In this document: positions 50,557 to 58,957 of the stretch, in pieces | Numbering within the stretch: the first letter of the stretch is position 1 | Layout: each line of letters opens with the position of its first letter | Assembly: GCA_900317685.1 (NCBI GenBank) | Contig: ONHQ01000011.1 | Coordinates: forward strand, 1 to 64,000 | Origin: an uncultured Prevotella sp. | Lineage (GTDB): Bacteria > Bacteroidota > Bacteroidia > Bacteroidales > Bacteroidaceae | Direction of reading: 5' to 3' | Length of the DNA stretch: 64,000 bases | The notes under the pieces: generated by a model | Seen by the model: the letters and a program-made list of their open reading frames with translations, nothing else | Databases searched by the model: none | Told to the model about the DNA's origin: nothing | Program-made: the position numbers and the translations under genes

Positions 50557-52026
50557 TTATGTTCTCACGAGGTTTCTGCCGGCATCGAGACGTAGGAAGA
50601 TGAACAGCAGAATGGTGAAGCCCCACAACGATGAGCCACCGTAACTGAAGAAGGGTAGCGGGATGCCGATCACAGGTGTCAGGCCCAATACCATGCCCAC
50701 ATTGATGAACACGTGGAAGAGAAAGACGCTCAGCACACAGTAGCCATAGACGCGTCCGAACTTAAATGGTTGTCGCTCGGCAAGGTGGATGAGGCGGAGA
50801 ATCAACGCCAGGAAGAGCAGCAGCACGCCGGCCGAGCCCAGGAAGCCTTCCTCCTCTCCCACGGTACAAAAGATGAAGTCGGTGTCCTGTTCCGGTACGA
50901 ACTTCAGTTTGGTCTGTGTACCATTGAGGAAGCCCTTGCCTTGCAGTCCACCGGAGCCAATGGCGATCTCACTCTGATGGACGTTGTATCCGGCACCCGC
51001 GAGGTCCTCGTCGAGACCTAAGAGCACGTTGATACGCACGCGTTGGTGAGGCTCCATGACATCGTTGAGCACGTAGTCGGCACTGTAGAAGAAGATGATG
51101 GAACCCACGGCAAACAAGGCTGTGAGCATGTAGTTGATGAGGCGTGTTGACAAACCTTGGAACGTGAGGTAGCCGATCAGCGCCGCACAGATGCAGAGCT
51201 GGATCCAGACAATGTCGAAGCGAATGACAAACTCGGAGAAGAGCAGTGCCAGCAGGGTCACGCCAAGGCTGATGCCGATGATGCGCAGCGCTTTGTCGCG
51301 GTCATTGCAATAGACGTAGATCATACCTGCGGAGAAGATCTGTACCAGCAACAGCACGATGAACTTACCGACTGAGGTCGGCGTGTCCCATAAGAACACC
51401 TGTTCGTATTTGATGCCCACGACGAAGTATACCACCATGGCCACACCTGTGAAGAGAATGCTGCCCGGCATGCCCTCGCGATAGAACATCAGGAAGAACG
51501 ACAGGTAGACCAGTGCTGAACCCGTCTCGCGCTGTCCGATGATGAGCAGCATGGGCAGGAAAACCAATGCGCAGGCAGTCATGAAATGCTTGAGCTGGTG
51601 CATGGTGAAGCCATAGGTGCTCATCAGTTTGGCTAACGCCAACGCAGTGGCAAACTTCGCAAACTCTGCCGGCTGCAGTCGCAACGGGCCCAATACCAGC
51701 CACGACCGTGAGCCCTTGATCTCATGAGGATTGAAGATGGTCAAGAAAAGCAGTACCATGAAGCAACCATAGATGACGTAGGCAAACGTGTCGTAGAAGC
51801 GGTCATCAAGCATGAGAATGACAAAGCCCAGCACCAACGACGTGCCTATCCACACGATCTGCATGCCCGAGCGCGTGCTCAGGCTGAAGATGTCGGTCTC
51901 GCCATAGGTGTAGCTCGCACCGCAGACACTGATCCAGCCGAAGAGCAGCAGCGCCATGTAGATGCCAATCGTCCACCAGTCGAGACTCTGGAGTATTCCG
52001 GGTTGTTTATCTGTTTCTTGAGCCAT
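50557..52026 (-). CDS. rodA: Peptidoglycan glycosyltransferase RodA (SEDS family)
   Basis: Polytopic inner-membrane SEDS protein of 489 residues that polymerises glycan strands during lateral wall growth with PBP2. The chosen ATG gives MAQETDKQPGILQSLDWWTI and overlaps the mrdA stop by 20 bp; a longer frame adds 21 residues inside mrdA. Conserved SEDS parts include KGSRSWLVLGPLRLQPAEFAK, QRETGSALVYLSFF and the C-terminal FVPEQDTDFIFCTVGEEEGFLG and IGIPLPFFSYGGSS. It is the last gene of the elongation cluster. Confidence 0.96.
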   Translation of the reverse strand: MAQETDKQPGILQSLDWWTIGIYMALLLFGWISVCGASYTYGETDIFSLSTRSGMQIVWIGTSLVLGFVILMLDDRFYDTFAYVIYGCFMVLLFLTIFNPHEIKGSRSWLVLGPLRLQPAEFAKFATALALAKLMSTYGFTMHQLKHFMTACALVFLPMLLIIGQRETGSALVYLSFFLMFYREGMPGSILFTGVAMVVYFVVGIKYEQVFLWDTPTSVGKFIVLLLVQIFSAGMIYVYCNDRDKALRIIGISLGVTLLALLFSEFVIRFDIVWIQLCICAALIGYLTFQGLSTRLINYMLTALFAVGSIIFFYSADYVLNDVMEPHQRVRINVLLGLDEDLAGAGYNVHQSEIAIGSGGLQGKGFLNGTQTKLKFVPEQDTDFIFCTVGEEEGFLGSAGVLLLFLALILRLIHLAERQPFKFGRVYGYCVLSVFLFHVFINVGMVLGLTPVIGIPLPFFSYGGSSLWGFTILLFIFLRLDAGRNLVRT

Positions 52027-53857
52027 AAGCAATTCTGCGTTTCTGCAACTCATCAGCCTCGCGGGCGCGGGCCGGAGAGAGTTTGCCATTGATATATTGA
52101 TCCATCAGCACGGTAGCCATCGGTACGGCGAAGTCGGCACCGAAGCCACCATTCTCCACATACACGGCCAAGGCGATCTTCGGCTTGTCCATAGGTGCGA
52201 AGGCCATACACACGGAGTGGTCTTGTCCGCGGTTCTGAGCTGTACCGGTCTTACCGCACGCCGGGAAGTTGAGCGAGGCGAAATGTTTACACGTTCCACC
52301 CATGGCTGACGAGCGCATACCGGCGACGATGACGTTGTAAGCCCATGGCGCAGCCTTGGTATAGTGGCGCTGATAATATTTTTTGTCGATGCTTCCGCCT
52401 TTGACAGACTTCACCACGTGGGGGATATAGTAGTAGCCCCGGTTGGCAATCGTCGAGGCGAGGTTGGCAATCTGCAACGGCGTGAGGTTGACCTCACCCT
52501 GGCCGATGGCGATACTGATCACGGTCAAGCCGTTCCAAGAACCATGGTAGGCTTTGTCGTAGAAGGCGGCGTTGGGGATGAGGCCGCGCTTCTCGCCCGG
52601 CAGGTCAATGCCCAGCTTATAGCCGAAGCCCATGCTGACCATGTAGTCACGCCACGTGTTCATGGCAATCTGCACCTTGGGGTATTTCTTTCTGTTGGCA
52701 AACATGTGATAGAGTCCCCAACAGAAGAAACCGTTACATGATGTGCTGATGGCTGGTATGATCGCCAAGGGAGAGGGGTGACCGTGACAGCCTACGTGCA
52801 AGCCCTTGTACGAGAAACCATGGTGACAGGGGTACTGTGTCTGGGTGGTGATAATGCCTTCGGTGAGGAATGTCAGGCCTTGGGCGGTCTTGAACGTAGA
52901 GCCTGGCGGATACTGACCCATGATGGCACGGTTGAGCAAAGGCTTCCAGACATTTTTCGAGAGCGCTCTGTGGTATTTGTTGCGGAGCTTTCCTTCCAGC
53001 AGACGTGGGTCGTAGGAGGGGGAGGAGACCATGCACAGCACCTGGCCGGTACTTGGTTCGATGGCTACAATAGCACCGATCTTGCCTTCCAGCATACGCT
53101 CGCCAAGTGCCTGCAGGCGGATGTCCAAGCCCAGTGTGAGGTCTTTTCCGGCTACCGGACGGCGGTCGTATTTGCCATGCTGGTATTTTCCCTGGATACG
53201 TCCATGGGCATCGCGTAGAAGGATCTTCACGCCTTTCTCGCCACGGAGATCCTTTTCGTAGCTGCGCTCCACGCCCAGCTTACCGATGTAGTCGCCGGGC
53301 TGGTAATAGGAATCCTCGTCGATGTCGGCTTGGGAAACCTCTCCGACATCGCCTAAGACGTGGGCACCATAGGGATATTCGTATTGGCGGATGGTACGAC
53401 GCTGGATGGAGAAGCCAGGAAAACGGAACATCTTCTCCTGAAAGACGCTGAAGTCTTTGTCGTCGATTTGGCTCATGAACAACTGCTGGGTGAACCGCGA
53501 ATAGCCTGGATTCTTGTTGCGGTCCTTGATGTCGTTCATGCGCTTGATGAAATAGTCCTTTGTGATACCCAAGGTCTCACAAAAGTCCAAAGTGTCCAGA
53601 TGGCCCTTCTCTTCGTTCATCACGACCATGATGTCGTAGGCCGGCTGGTTATAGACCAGCAGCTTGCCGTTGCGGTCGCGGATGACACCACGTGAAGGGA
53701 ACTCCACCTGCTTGAGGAATGCGTTGGAGTCGGCGCTCTTGCGATAGTCGTCACTCAAAAGCTGAATCGTGAACAATCGCAAGATATAGATGGCCACTAT
53801 GACGGTAGCAATACCGCCAATGACCAGTTTCCGATTTTCCAGATTATAATCTTTCAT
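52007..53857 (-). CDS. mrdA: Penicillin-binding protein 2 (transpeptidase of the elongasome)
   Basis: Class B penicillin-binding protein of 616 residues: one N-terminal membrane anchor (about 11-33), a pedestal dimerisation domain (about 45-240) and a transpeptidase domain with S320-T-F-K, S373-C-N and K536-T-G-T, the complete catalytic set in the correct order. It cross-links peptidoglycan for rod growth in complex with RodA, MreC and MreD. It sits between mreD and rodA, with 39 nt to mreD and a 20-bp overlap with rodA. Beta-lactams of the mecillinam type bind this class. Confidence 0.96.
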   Translation of the reverse strand: MKDYNLENRKLVIGGIATVIVAIYILRLFTIQLLSDDYRKSADSNAFLKQVEFPSRGVIRDRNGKLLVYNQPAYDIMVVMNEEKGHLDTLDFCETLGITKDYFIKRMNDIKDRNKNPGYSRFTQQLFMSQIDDKDFSVFQEKMFRFPGFSIQRRTIRQYEYPYGAHVLGDVGEVSQADIDEDSYYQPGDYIGKLGVERSYEKDLRGEKGVKILLRDAHGRIQGKYQHGKYDRRPVAGKDLTLGLDIRLQALGERMLEGKIGAIVAIEPSTGQVLCMVSSPSYDPRLLEGKLRNKYHRALSKNVWKPLLNRAIMGQYPPGSTFKTAQGLTFLTEGIITTQTQYPCHHGFSYKGLHVGCHGHPSPLAIIPAISTSCNGFFCWGLYHMFANRKKYPKVQIAMNTWRDYMVSMGFGYKLGIDLPGEKRGLIPNAAFYDKAYHGSWNGLTVISIAIGQGEVNLTPLQIANLASTIANRGYYYIPHVVKSVKGGSIDKKYYQRHYTKAAPWAYNVIVAGMRSSAMGGTCKHFASLNFPACGKTGTAQNRGQDHSVCMAFAPMDKPKIALAVYVENGGFGADFAVPMATVLMDQYINGKLSPARAREADELQKRRIAYGSRNR

Positions 53858-53896
53858 ACCTACAATCCTTCCAGGCTTTGATCCTAAAAAAGGAGT

Positions 53897-54400
53897 TTAA
53901 GCTTTCTTGCGTAAGTTATCCACTACGAGGATGAGCACTGCCGAGAGTATCGTGCTGGTGATGACACACAGAAACCATTGTCCCCAATTGAAGAAAGAGA
54001 ACATCTCTACAGTGAAGAACACCAAACAGTAGATAAACGTCAAGATCAATGTGAAGTAGACGTACTTTGGCATTCCCATGGTAAAGATGGCCGGTTGCAG
54101 CGTATCGTCACTGTCGCGTTGCATGAAAAGCTCCAGCACGTAGGGCTGTAGCAGTCCCAGCAGGGTCATCGACGCTGCTGCCACTCCTGGAGTGTTGGCA
54201 AAGATGTCAATGCTTAAGCCTAAGAGGAAGCTCCACACCATGATGGCCCATTTGGGATAGTTGCGGTTGAAGCTGATGACAAAATAGATATACAACAATG
54301 GCGTGGCATAGTCGAACAGATGGATGTGATTGAGGACAAGCACCTGTACGAGCAATAGCACGATAAAAAGCAACAGCCTTTTAAGAAAGTCTATGTTCAT
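53897..54400 (-). CDS. mreD: Rod shape-determining protein MreD
   Basis: Small inner-membrane protein of 167 residues with about five hydrophobic segments (MNIDFLKRLLLFIVLLLVQV at the start, ending LILVVDNLRKKA). Sequence identity of MreD is low across phyla, so the call rests on topology, size and position between mreC (2-nt gap) and mrdA. It helps connect MreB and MreC to the PBP2-RodA complex. Confidence 0.88.
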   Translation of the reverse strand: MNIDFLKRLLLFIVLLLVQVLVLNHIHLFDYATPLLYIYFVISFNRNYPKWAIMVWSFLLGLSIDIFANTPGVAAASMTLLGLLQPYVLELFMQRDSDDTLQPAIFTMGMPKYVYFTLILTFIYCLVFFTVEMFSFFNWGQWFLCVITSTILSAVLILVVDNLRKKA

Positions 54401-54402
54401 TT

Positions 54403-55269
54403 CTATTTGTCTTCTTTCGGTTTCAACGAGTCTTGTGCGGCGCGCAGTGCGTCAAGTCTTTCCAATACTGGTTTGTTGTCAATGACACAGACATCACGCA
54501 GCTTGCCAAAGTCGGTCGACAGTTCCACTTGCAGGCGGTAGGATATGCCGTCTGCTGAGTTGTAGACATGGAGTATCTTTCCTACGGCAATGCCGGGAGG
54601 GAAGACGGAGGAATAGCCACTCGTCTCTACCCAGTCGTATAGGCGGAAGCGTGCATGGCGTGGCACATCCTCGACGTAGGCCAGTTTGCTGTTGCCACCA
54701 TACCACCGGAGATAGCCGAAATAGCCACGACCCTTGATTTGGCAGCTGATGTTCGACTCGGTATTCAACGCTGGGATGACGACGGAATAGTGAGGTGACA
54801 CTAAATAGACGATACCTACTACACCTGTACCACAGGCTACACCCATGTCCTTCTTCACACCGTCGAGACTACCTTTGTCTATGGTGATGAGGTTGTCGTG
54901 GCGGTCGATGGAGTTACTCACCACCTGAGCGGGGATGAGATGATAGCCTTTGAGGATGTCAAGTTGGTTGCGATGTACCCAATTGGAGTCTTTGGTAGCA
55001 TTGGTAAGCTGCTTGGACAAGGTCTTCACCTGCTGCTCGAGATAGAGGTTGCGCTGGGTGAGCTCTTGGTTGGCTTTGGACATGGAGAGGAAAGACTCGA
55101 TGTCCGCTTCCCAACTGAGCAGCTTGCCTGCTGTTGCGTTTGCCGTAGAAAACCATACGCTGCCTTGATAGCTGTTGTATTGAAACAACAGTATCAGGCT
55201 GAATACTTCCAGAATTAAAAAGACAAACCAGTGATTGTGTTTGGCAAGAAATTCTACTAAGTTGCGCAT
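54403..55269 (-). CDS. mreC: Rod shape-determining protein MreC
   Basis: Bitopic protein of 288 residues: a short cytoplasmic N-terminus, one membrane segment (about 14-33), a coiled coil (about 60-95, ELTQRNLYLEQQVKTLSKQL) and a periplasmic double beta-barrel (SLDGVKKDMGVACGTGVVG..., FPPGIAVGKILHV). The arrangement is that of MreC, which scaffolds PBP2 and RodA in the periplasm. It lies 9 nt after mreB and 2 nt before mreD. Confidence 0.95.
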   Translation of the reverse strand: MRNLVEFLAKHNHWFVFLILEVFSLILLFQYNSYQGSVWFSTANATAGKLLSWEADIESFLSMSKANQELTQRNLYLEQQVKTLSKQLTNATKDSNWVHRNQLDILKGYHLIPAQVVSNSIDRHDNLITIDKGSLDGVKKDMGVACGTGVVGIVYLVSPHYSVVIPALNTESNISCQIKGRGYFGYLRWYGGNSKLAYVEDVPRHARFRLYDWVETSGYSSVFPPGIAVGKILHVYNSADGISYRLQVELSTDFGKLRDVCVIDNKPVLERLDALRAAQDSLKPKEDK

Positions 55270-55278
55270 GGATAGCTT

Positions 55279-56301
55279 TTATCTCATCAAGAATGAGAAT
55301 CTGTTGACGTTCTTCAGGGCAATGCCTGCACCTTTGGCCACACTGTGGAGTGGGTCATCGGCGATATGGAATGGAATGCTAATCTTGTCTTGCAGACGCT
55401 TGTCAAGACCGCGCAGCAAAGCGCCACCGCCGGTGAGGTAGATGCCGTTCTTCACGATGTCGGCATAGAGCTCTGGTGGTGTGGACTCCAAAGCGGAGAG
55501 CACTGCATTCTCGATCTTGGCCACTGTCTTGTCAAGGCAGTGTGCGATCTCCTGATAGCAGACGGGCACTTCCATAGGCAGTGCGGTGATACGGTTTGGT
55601 CCGTGCACGATATAGTCCTCGGGAGCCTCGTCGCCTAAGTCGGTCAGCGCAGAACCCACATGGATCTTGATGCGCTCAGCCATACGTTCGGAAACCTTCA
55701 CGTTGTGCTGGCGGCTCATGTACTCTTGGATGTCGGCTGTCAGGTCATCGCCTGCAATGCGGATGGAGTTGTTGCTCACAATGCCACCGAGAGAGATCAC
55801 GGCGATCTCGGTAGAACCACCGCCGATGTCGACGATCATGTTTCCTTCCGGTGCTTCCACATCGATGCCAATGCCGATAGCGGCTGCCATAGGCTCGAAG
55901 ATCAGATAGACATCGCGTCCGTCGGCGTGCTCAGCAGAGTCGCGGACAGCACGAAGCTCCACCTCGGTAGAGCCGGAAGGTACGCCGATGACCATGCGCA
56001 ACGACGGCGAGAACAGGCGGGAACCCGTGTGTACCATCTTGATTAAGCCACGCATCATCTGCTCGCAAGCCGTGAAGTCAGCGATCACACCGTCGCGGAG
56101 CGGGCGGATCGTGCGTATGTTGTCGTGTGTTTTTTCGTACATCATCTTAGCCTTCTCACCGACGGCGATCATCTTGTCAGTGCGACGGTCAAGAGCCACT
56201 ACCGAAGGCTCGTCAACAACAATCTTATCATCGCTGATGATGATGGTGTTGGCGGTGCCAAGATCCATGGCGATTTCTTGAATGAATGAAAAGAATCCCA
56301 T
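55279..56301 (-). CDS. mreB: Rod shape-determining protein MreB (bacterial actin)
   Basis: Cytoplasmic actin homologue of 340 residues that forms short membrane-bound filaments and directs lateral wall synthesis. Actin-fold phosphate and adenosine motifs are visible: MDLGTANTII near residue 12, GNMIVDIGGGSTEIAVISLGG (about 158-178) and GIYLTGGGALLRGLD near residue 290. It follows purH by 25 nt and leads mreC-mreD-mrdA-rodA, an order usual in Bacteroidales. Identification is certain. Confidence 0.98.
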   Translation of the reverse strand: MGFFSFIQEIAMDLGTANTIIISDDKIVVDEPSVVALDRRTDKMIAVGEKAKMMYEKTHDNIRTIRPLRDGVIADFTACEQMMRGLIKMVHTGSRLFSPSLRMVIGVPSGSTEVELRAVRDSAEHADGRDVYLIFEPMAAAIGIGIDVEAPEGNMIVDIGGGSTEIAVISLGGIVSNNSIRIAGDDLTADIQEYMSRQHNVKVSERMAERIKIHVGSALTDLGDEAPEDYIVHGPNRITALPMEVPVCYQEIAHCLDKTVAKIENAVLSALESTPPELYADIVKNGIYLTGGGALLRGLDKRLQDKISIPFHIADDPLHSVAKGAGIALKNVNRFSFLMR

Positions 56302-56326
56302 TTCTTATTTATTGATTCTTAAGTGA

Positions 56327-56923
56327 TTATTTCTTTGCAAACCAGTTATGAATAGCGGTGTCGTAATGGCTGCTCACGCCAAAGGCATGCTCTGCAAACA
56401 TCTTGCGGTCCTCGATGTCTGTCTTTGCGCCTTTCTTGTTGAGAATGTCAAGGAGCAATGGATATTCTGCCTTGCTGGGCACGATGACCACGTCTTTGAA
56501 GTTCTTTGCGCCGGCGCGGATGAGAGAGATACCGCCGATGTCGATCTTCTCGATGATGTCTTGCTCGGAAGCCCCGCTGGCGACGGTCTGCTCAAAGGGA
56601 TAGAGATCCACGATGACCAAGTCGATGGCAGGTATATCGTATTCCTTCATCTGCTCCTGATCTCCGGCATTGTCGCGGCGTGCAAGAATGCCTCCAAAGA
56701 TCTTCGGGTGCAATGTCTTGACACGACCACCTAAGATCGAAGGATAGGTAGTTACGTCTTCCACCTTCTGGCAGGGATAGCCCAGGCCTTCGATGAACTT
56801 CTGTGTACCACCTGTGCTAAGGAACTTTACTCCTTGCTCATGAAGTTTAGCAAGGATATCCTCCAGTCCATCCTTATGGAAAACGGAGATAAGCGCAGTC
56901 TTAATTTCTTTTGTTTCAGCCAT
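56327..56923 (-). CDS. purH: Monofunctional IMP cyclohydrolase (N-terminal PurH domain only)
   Basis: Protein of 198 residues matching only the MGS-like IMP cyclohydrolase half of PurH, which closes FAICAR to IMP, the last step of purine synthesis. Motifs ALISVFHKDGLEDIL, FLSTGGTQKFIEG, VKTLHPKIFGGIL and the terminal VSSHYDTAIHNWF are all present. The ~310-residue AICAR transformylase domain of ordinary PurH is absent: the frame stops at the domain boundary and no remnant follows before mreB. A separate transformylase is expected elsewhere. The start at 56923 follows the -7 box; an upstream in-frame ATG at 56956 overlaps that box. Confidence 0.9.
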   Translation of the reverse strand: MAETKEIKTALISVFHKDGLEDILAKLHEQGVKFLSTGGTQKFIEGLGYPCQKVEDVTTYPSILGGRVKTLHPKIFGGILARRDNAGDQEQMKEYDIPAIDLVIVDLYPFEQTVASGASEQDIIEKIDIGGISLIRAGAKNFKDVVIVPSKAEYPLLLDILNKKGAKTDIEDRKMFAEHAFGVSSHYDTAIHNWFAKK

Positions 56924-56953
56924 ATTATTCCGTACGTTAAAATATTGGATGTG

Positions 56954-56961
56954 CAAAGTTA
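56954..56961 (-). promoter_or_regulatory. -7 box of the purH-mre-mrd operon
   Basis: TAACTTTG on the minus strand followed by CACAT. No TTG lies at the -33 distance; it is of the extended TTTGCAC type. Confidence 0.55.
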
Positions 56962-57046
56962 CTAATTTTTGAGTAAATCATATGGCTTTTAACGAGAAAT
57001 TACAATTAGAAAACGTTAAAAGGCTGATGATAGCAAAAACAAAGTT

Positions 57047-57086
57047 GGGAGATTTGCCTTGCCCAAGGGGCTGCGACAAATCTCCC
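57047..57086 (-). terminator. Probable terminator of xylB
   Basis: Ten-bp perfect stem GGGAGATTTG / CAAATCTCCC around a 20-nt loop. On the minus strand AACTTTGTTTTTGC follows. It lies about 115 nt after the xylB stop. Confidence 0.6.
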
Positions 57087-57200
57087 GACCAATATTATAA
57101 TGATAGTCAGATGTATGTCATCTTCATGGCAGAGGATAGCTTTACACCATCTTTACCTATGCTTTAAAACATGATCCGCTCTATGTCTTGACAGGAAGGT

Positions 57201-58700
57201 CTATGCGTTCTTAGCGCGTCCGAGCACATCCTTCCATCTTGCGTAAGCGTCGAGATACTCAGATTCATGCTTTTCATCCGGCTCGATGACGGCCAGTTTC
57301 TTGAGCGACGCGAATGCCTCCTCCCCGCTCTTATATAAACCGCAGCCGATGCCGGCACCTTTCGCTGCACCCATACTGCCGTCGGTTTCATAGAGTTCGA
57401 TGGTTGCGCCACTGGTGGAGGCGAGTGTGTTGCGGAACATTGGGTTGAGGAACATATTGGCGCGCCCGGCATGGATCTTGTTGATTTTCATGCCCATCTG
57501 CCGCATGATCTCCATACCATAGCAGAATGAGAAGACAATACCTTCCTGTGCGGCACGCATGAGATGGGCACGAGTGTGGGTATTGAAGTTCAATCCATGG
57601 ACAGAGCAACCGATCTCCTTGTTCTCCAAGACACGCTCGGCACCATTGCCGAAAGGAATGATAGAGAGGCCGTCGCTGCCGATGGGCACAGTGTCAGCCA
57701 TGTCGTTCATGTCCTGATAGCTCATTCCCTCCGGAGCAATATTGCGTCGTACCCATGCATTGAGAATGCCGGTACCATTGATGCAAAGCAAGACGCCGAG
57801 GCGAGTCTGCTCCGGGGTGTAGTTGACATGGGCGAAGGTGTTCACACGTGATTTCTTGTCGTAACCGATCTCTCCCAATACGCCATAGACAACGCCGGAG
57901 GTTCCTGCTGTAGAGGCGATCTCTCCCGGCTTGAGAACGTTGAGGCTTAATGCATTGTTCGGCTGGTCGCCACCACGATAGCTGATCGGTGTGCCGGCCT
58001 TCAGACCGAGCTCTTTCGCTGCGGCCTCGCAGACTTGACTCTGTACGGCAAAGGTCGGGACAATGTCAGGCAGGATGTCGTGAGGGAAGCCAAAGTAATC
58101 CATCAGCTTCTCGGAAGGTTTCTTCTCCACGAAGTCCCAAAGGATACCCTCACTCAGTCCGCCGATGGTGGTGTTGGGCTCGCCGCTGAGACGCATGGCA
58201 ATGTAGTCTCCGGGCAGCATGATCTTATAGATATGGTCAAAGATCTCCGGCTCGTTCTCCTTCACCCACGCCAGTTTGGCTGCCGTGAAGTTGCCGGGAG
58301 AGTTGAGCAGATGCTGGAGACAGTAATCATTTCCGAGGTCGTTGAAGGCACGTTCTCCAAAGGGGACGGCACGGGAGTCGCACCAGATGATGGCATCGCG
58401 CAAGGGTTTGAGTTCTTTGTCCACGACCACGAGGCCATGCATCTGATAAGAGATACCGATAGCTTTGATGTCTTCTCCTTTTGCACCTGTCTCAGCCATG
58501 ATCTTCTGTAAAGCCAGTTTGGCATTGTCCCACCACATCTGTGGGTTTTGTTCTGCCCATCCCGGCTTGACAGCCTTGATAGGAGCTTCGTGTTCAGGGA
58601 AGAAGGCTGTGGCAGCCATTGCTCCTGTCTCAGCGTCGACAAGTGATGCCTTCACGCTGCTGGAGCCTACGTCGAATCCTAAAAGATATTGTTTGTTCAT
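57201..58700 (-). CDS. xylB: Xylulokinase (FGGY family)
   Basis: Cytoplasmic kinase phosphorylating D-xylulose to xylulose 5-phosphate for the pentose-phosphate pathway; 499 residues, the family norm. LLGFDVGSSSVKASLVD at the N-terminus binds phosphate, YQMHGLVVVDKEL near residue 81 is the substrate region of xylulokinases, and STAGTSGVVYGVLG plus HAGRANMFLNPMFRNTLAS are FGGY signatures. No xylA isomerase or xylose transporter lies nearby, so it is a detached pathway gene. FGGY kinases are hard to tell apart; the length and YQMHG motif favour xylulokinase. Confidence 0.9.
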   Translation of the reverse strand: MNKQYLLGFDVGSSSVKASLVDAETGAMAATAFFPEHEAPIKAVKPGWAEQNPQMWWDNAKLALQKIMAETGAKGEDIKAIGISYQMHGLVVVDKELKPLRDAIIWCDSRAVPFGERAFNDLGNDYCLQHLLNSPGNFTAAKLAWVKENEPEIFDHIYKIMLPGDYIAMRLSGEPNTTIGGLSEGILWDFVEKKPSEKLMDYFGFPHDILPDIVPTFAVQSQVCEAAAKELGLKAGTPISYRGGDQPNNALSLNVLKPGEIASTAGTSGVVYGVLGEIGYDKKSRVNTFAHVNYTPEQTRLGVLLCINGTGILNAWVRRNIAPEGMSYQDMNDMADTVPIGSDGLSIIPFGNGAERVLENKEIGCSVHGLNFNTHTRAHLMRAAQEGIVFSFCYGMEIMRQMGMKINKIHAGRANMFLNPMFRNTLASTSGATIELYETDGSMGAAKGAGIGCGLYKSGEEAFASLKKLAVIEPDEKHESEYLDAYARWKDVLGRAKNA

Positions 58701-58767
58701 GATTCAGGTTGGTTATTAGAGACCGAAGGATACTTCGGTTTCATGTTTTTGAGTCGTTTTATATTTG

Positions 58768-58796
58768 CAAAGGTAATATTTTCGAATCATTTACAA
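58768..58796 (-). promoter_or_regulatory. Promoter of xylB
   Basis: On the minus strand TTG (58794-58796), an 18-nt spacer, then TACCTTTG (58768-58775). The gap 58701-58957 holds this promoter and the opposite hflX promoter. Confidence 0.6.
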
Positions 58797-58898
58797 ATGT
58801 TTTTTTGTCCTTTTAACTTTATAGCAAGAGCAAATGAAACGAATGATGAAGAATTTGATACAATAGCCTATTCCTATTTCTATTTTTACTTATAAAAT

Positions 58899-58929
58899 TT
58901 GCAGATGTGGTGGAAATAGCGTACATTTG
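58899..58929 (+). promoter_or_regulatory. Promoter of hflX
   Basis: TTG (58899-58901), a 20-nt spacer, then TACATTTG (58922-58929). It supports the ATG at 58958 rather than the upstream one at 58907, which lies within the promoter. Confidence 0.7.
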
Positions 58930-58957
58930 CACTAACGTATATACATTATATTATTAT

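Noticed and set aside
56982..57167. 61-codon plus-strand frame between purH and xylB
   Set aside because: It overlaps the xylB terminator hairpin and has no homologue or promoter that I recognise.
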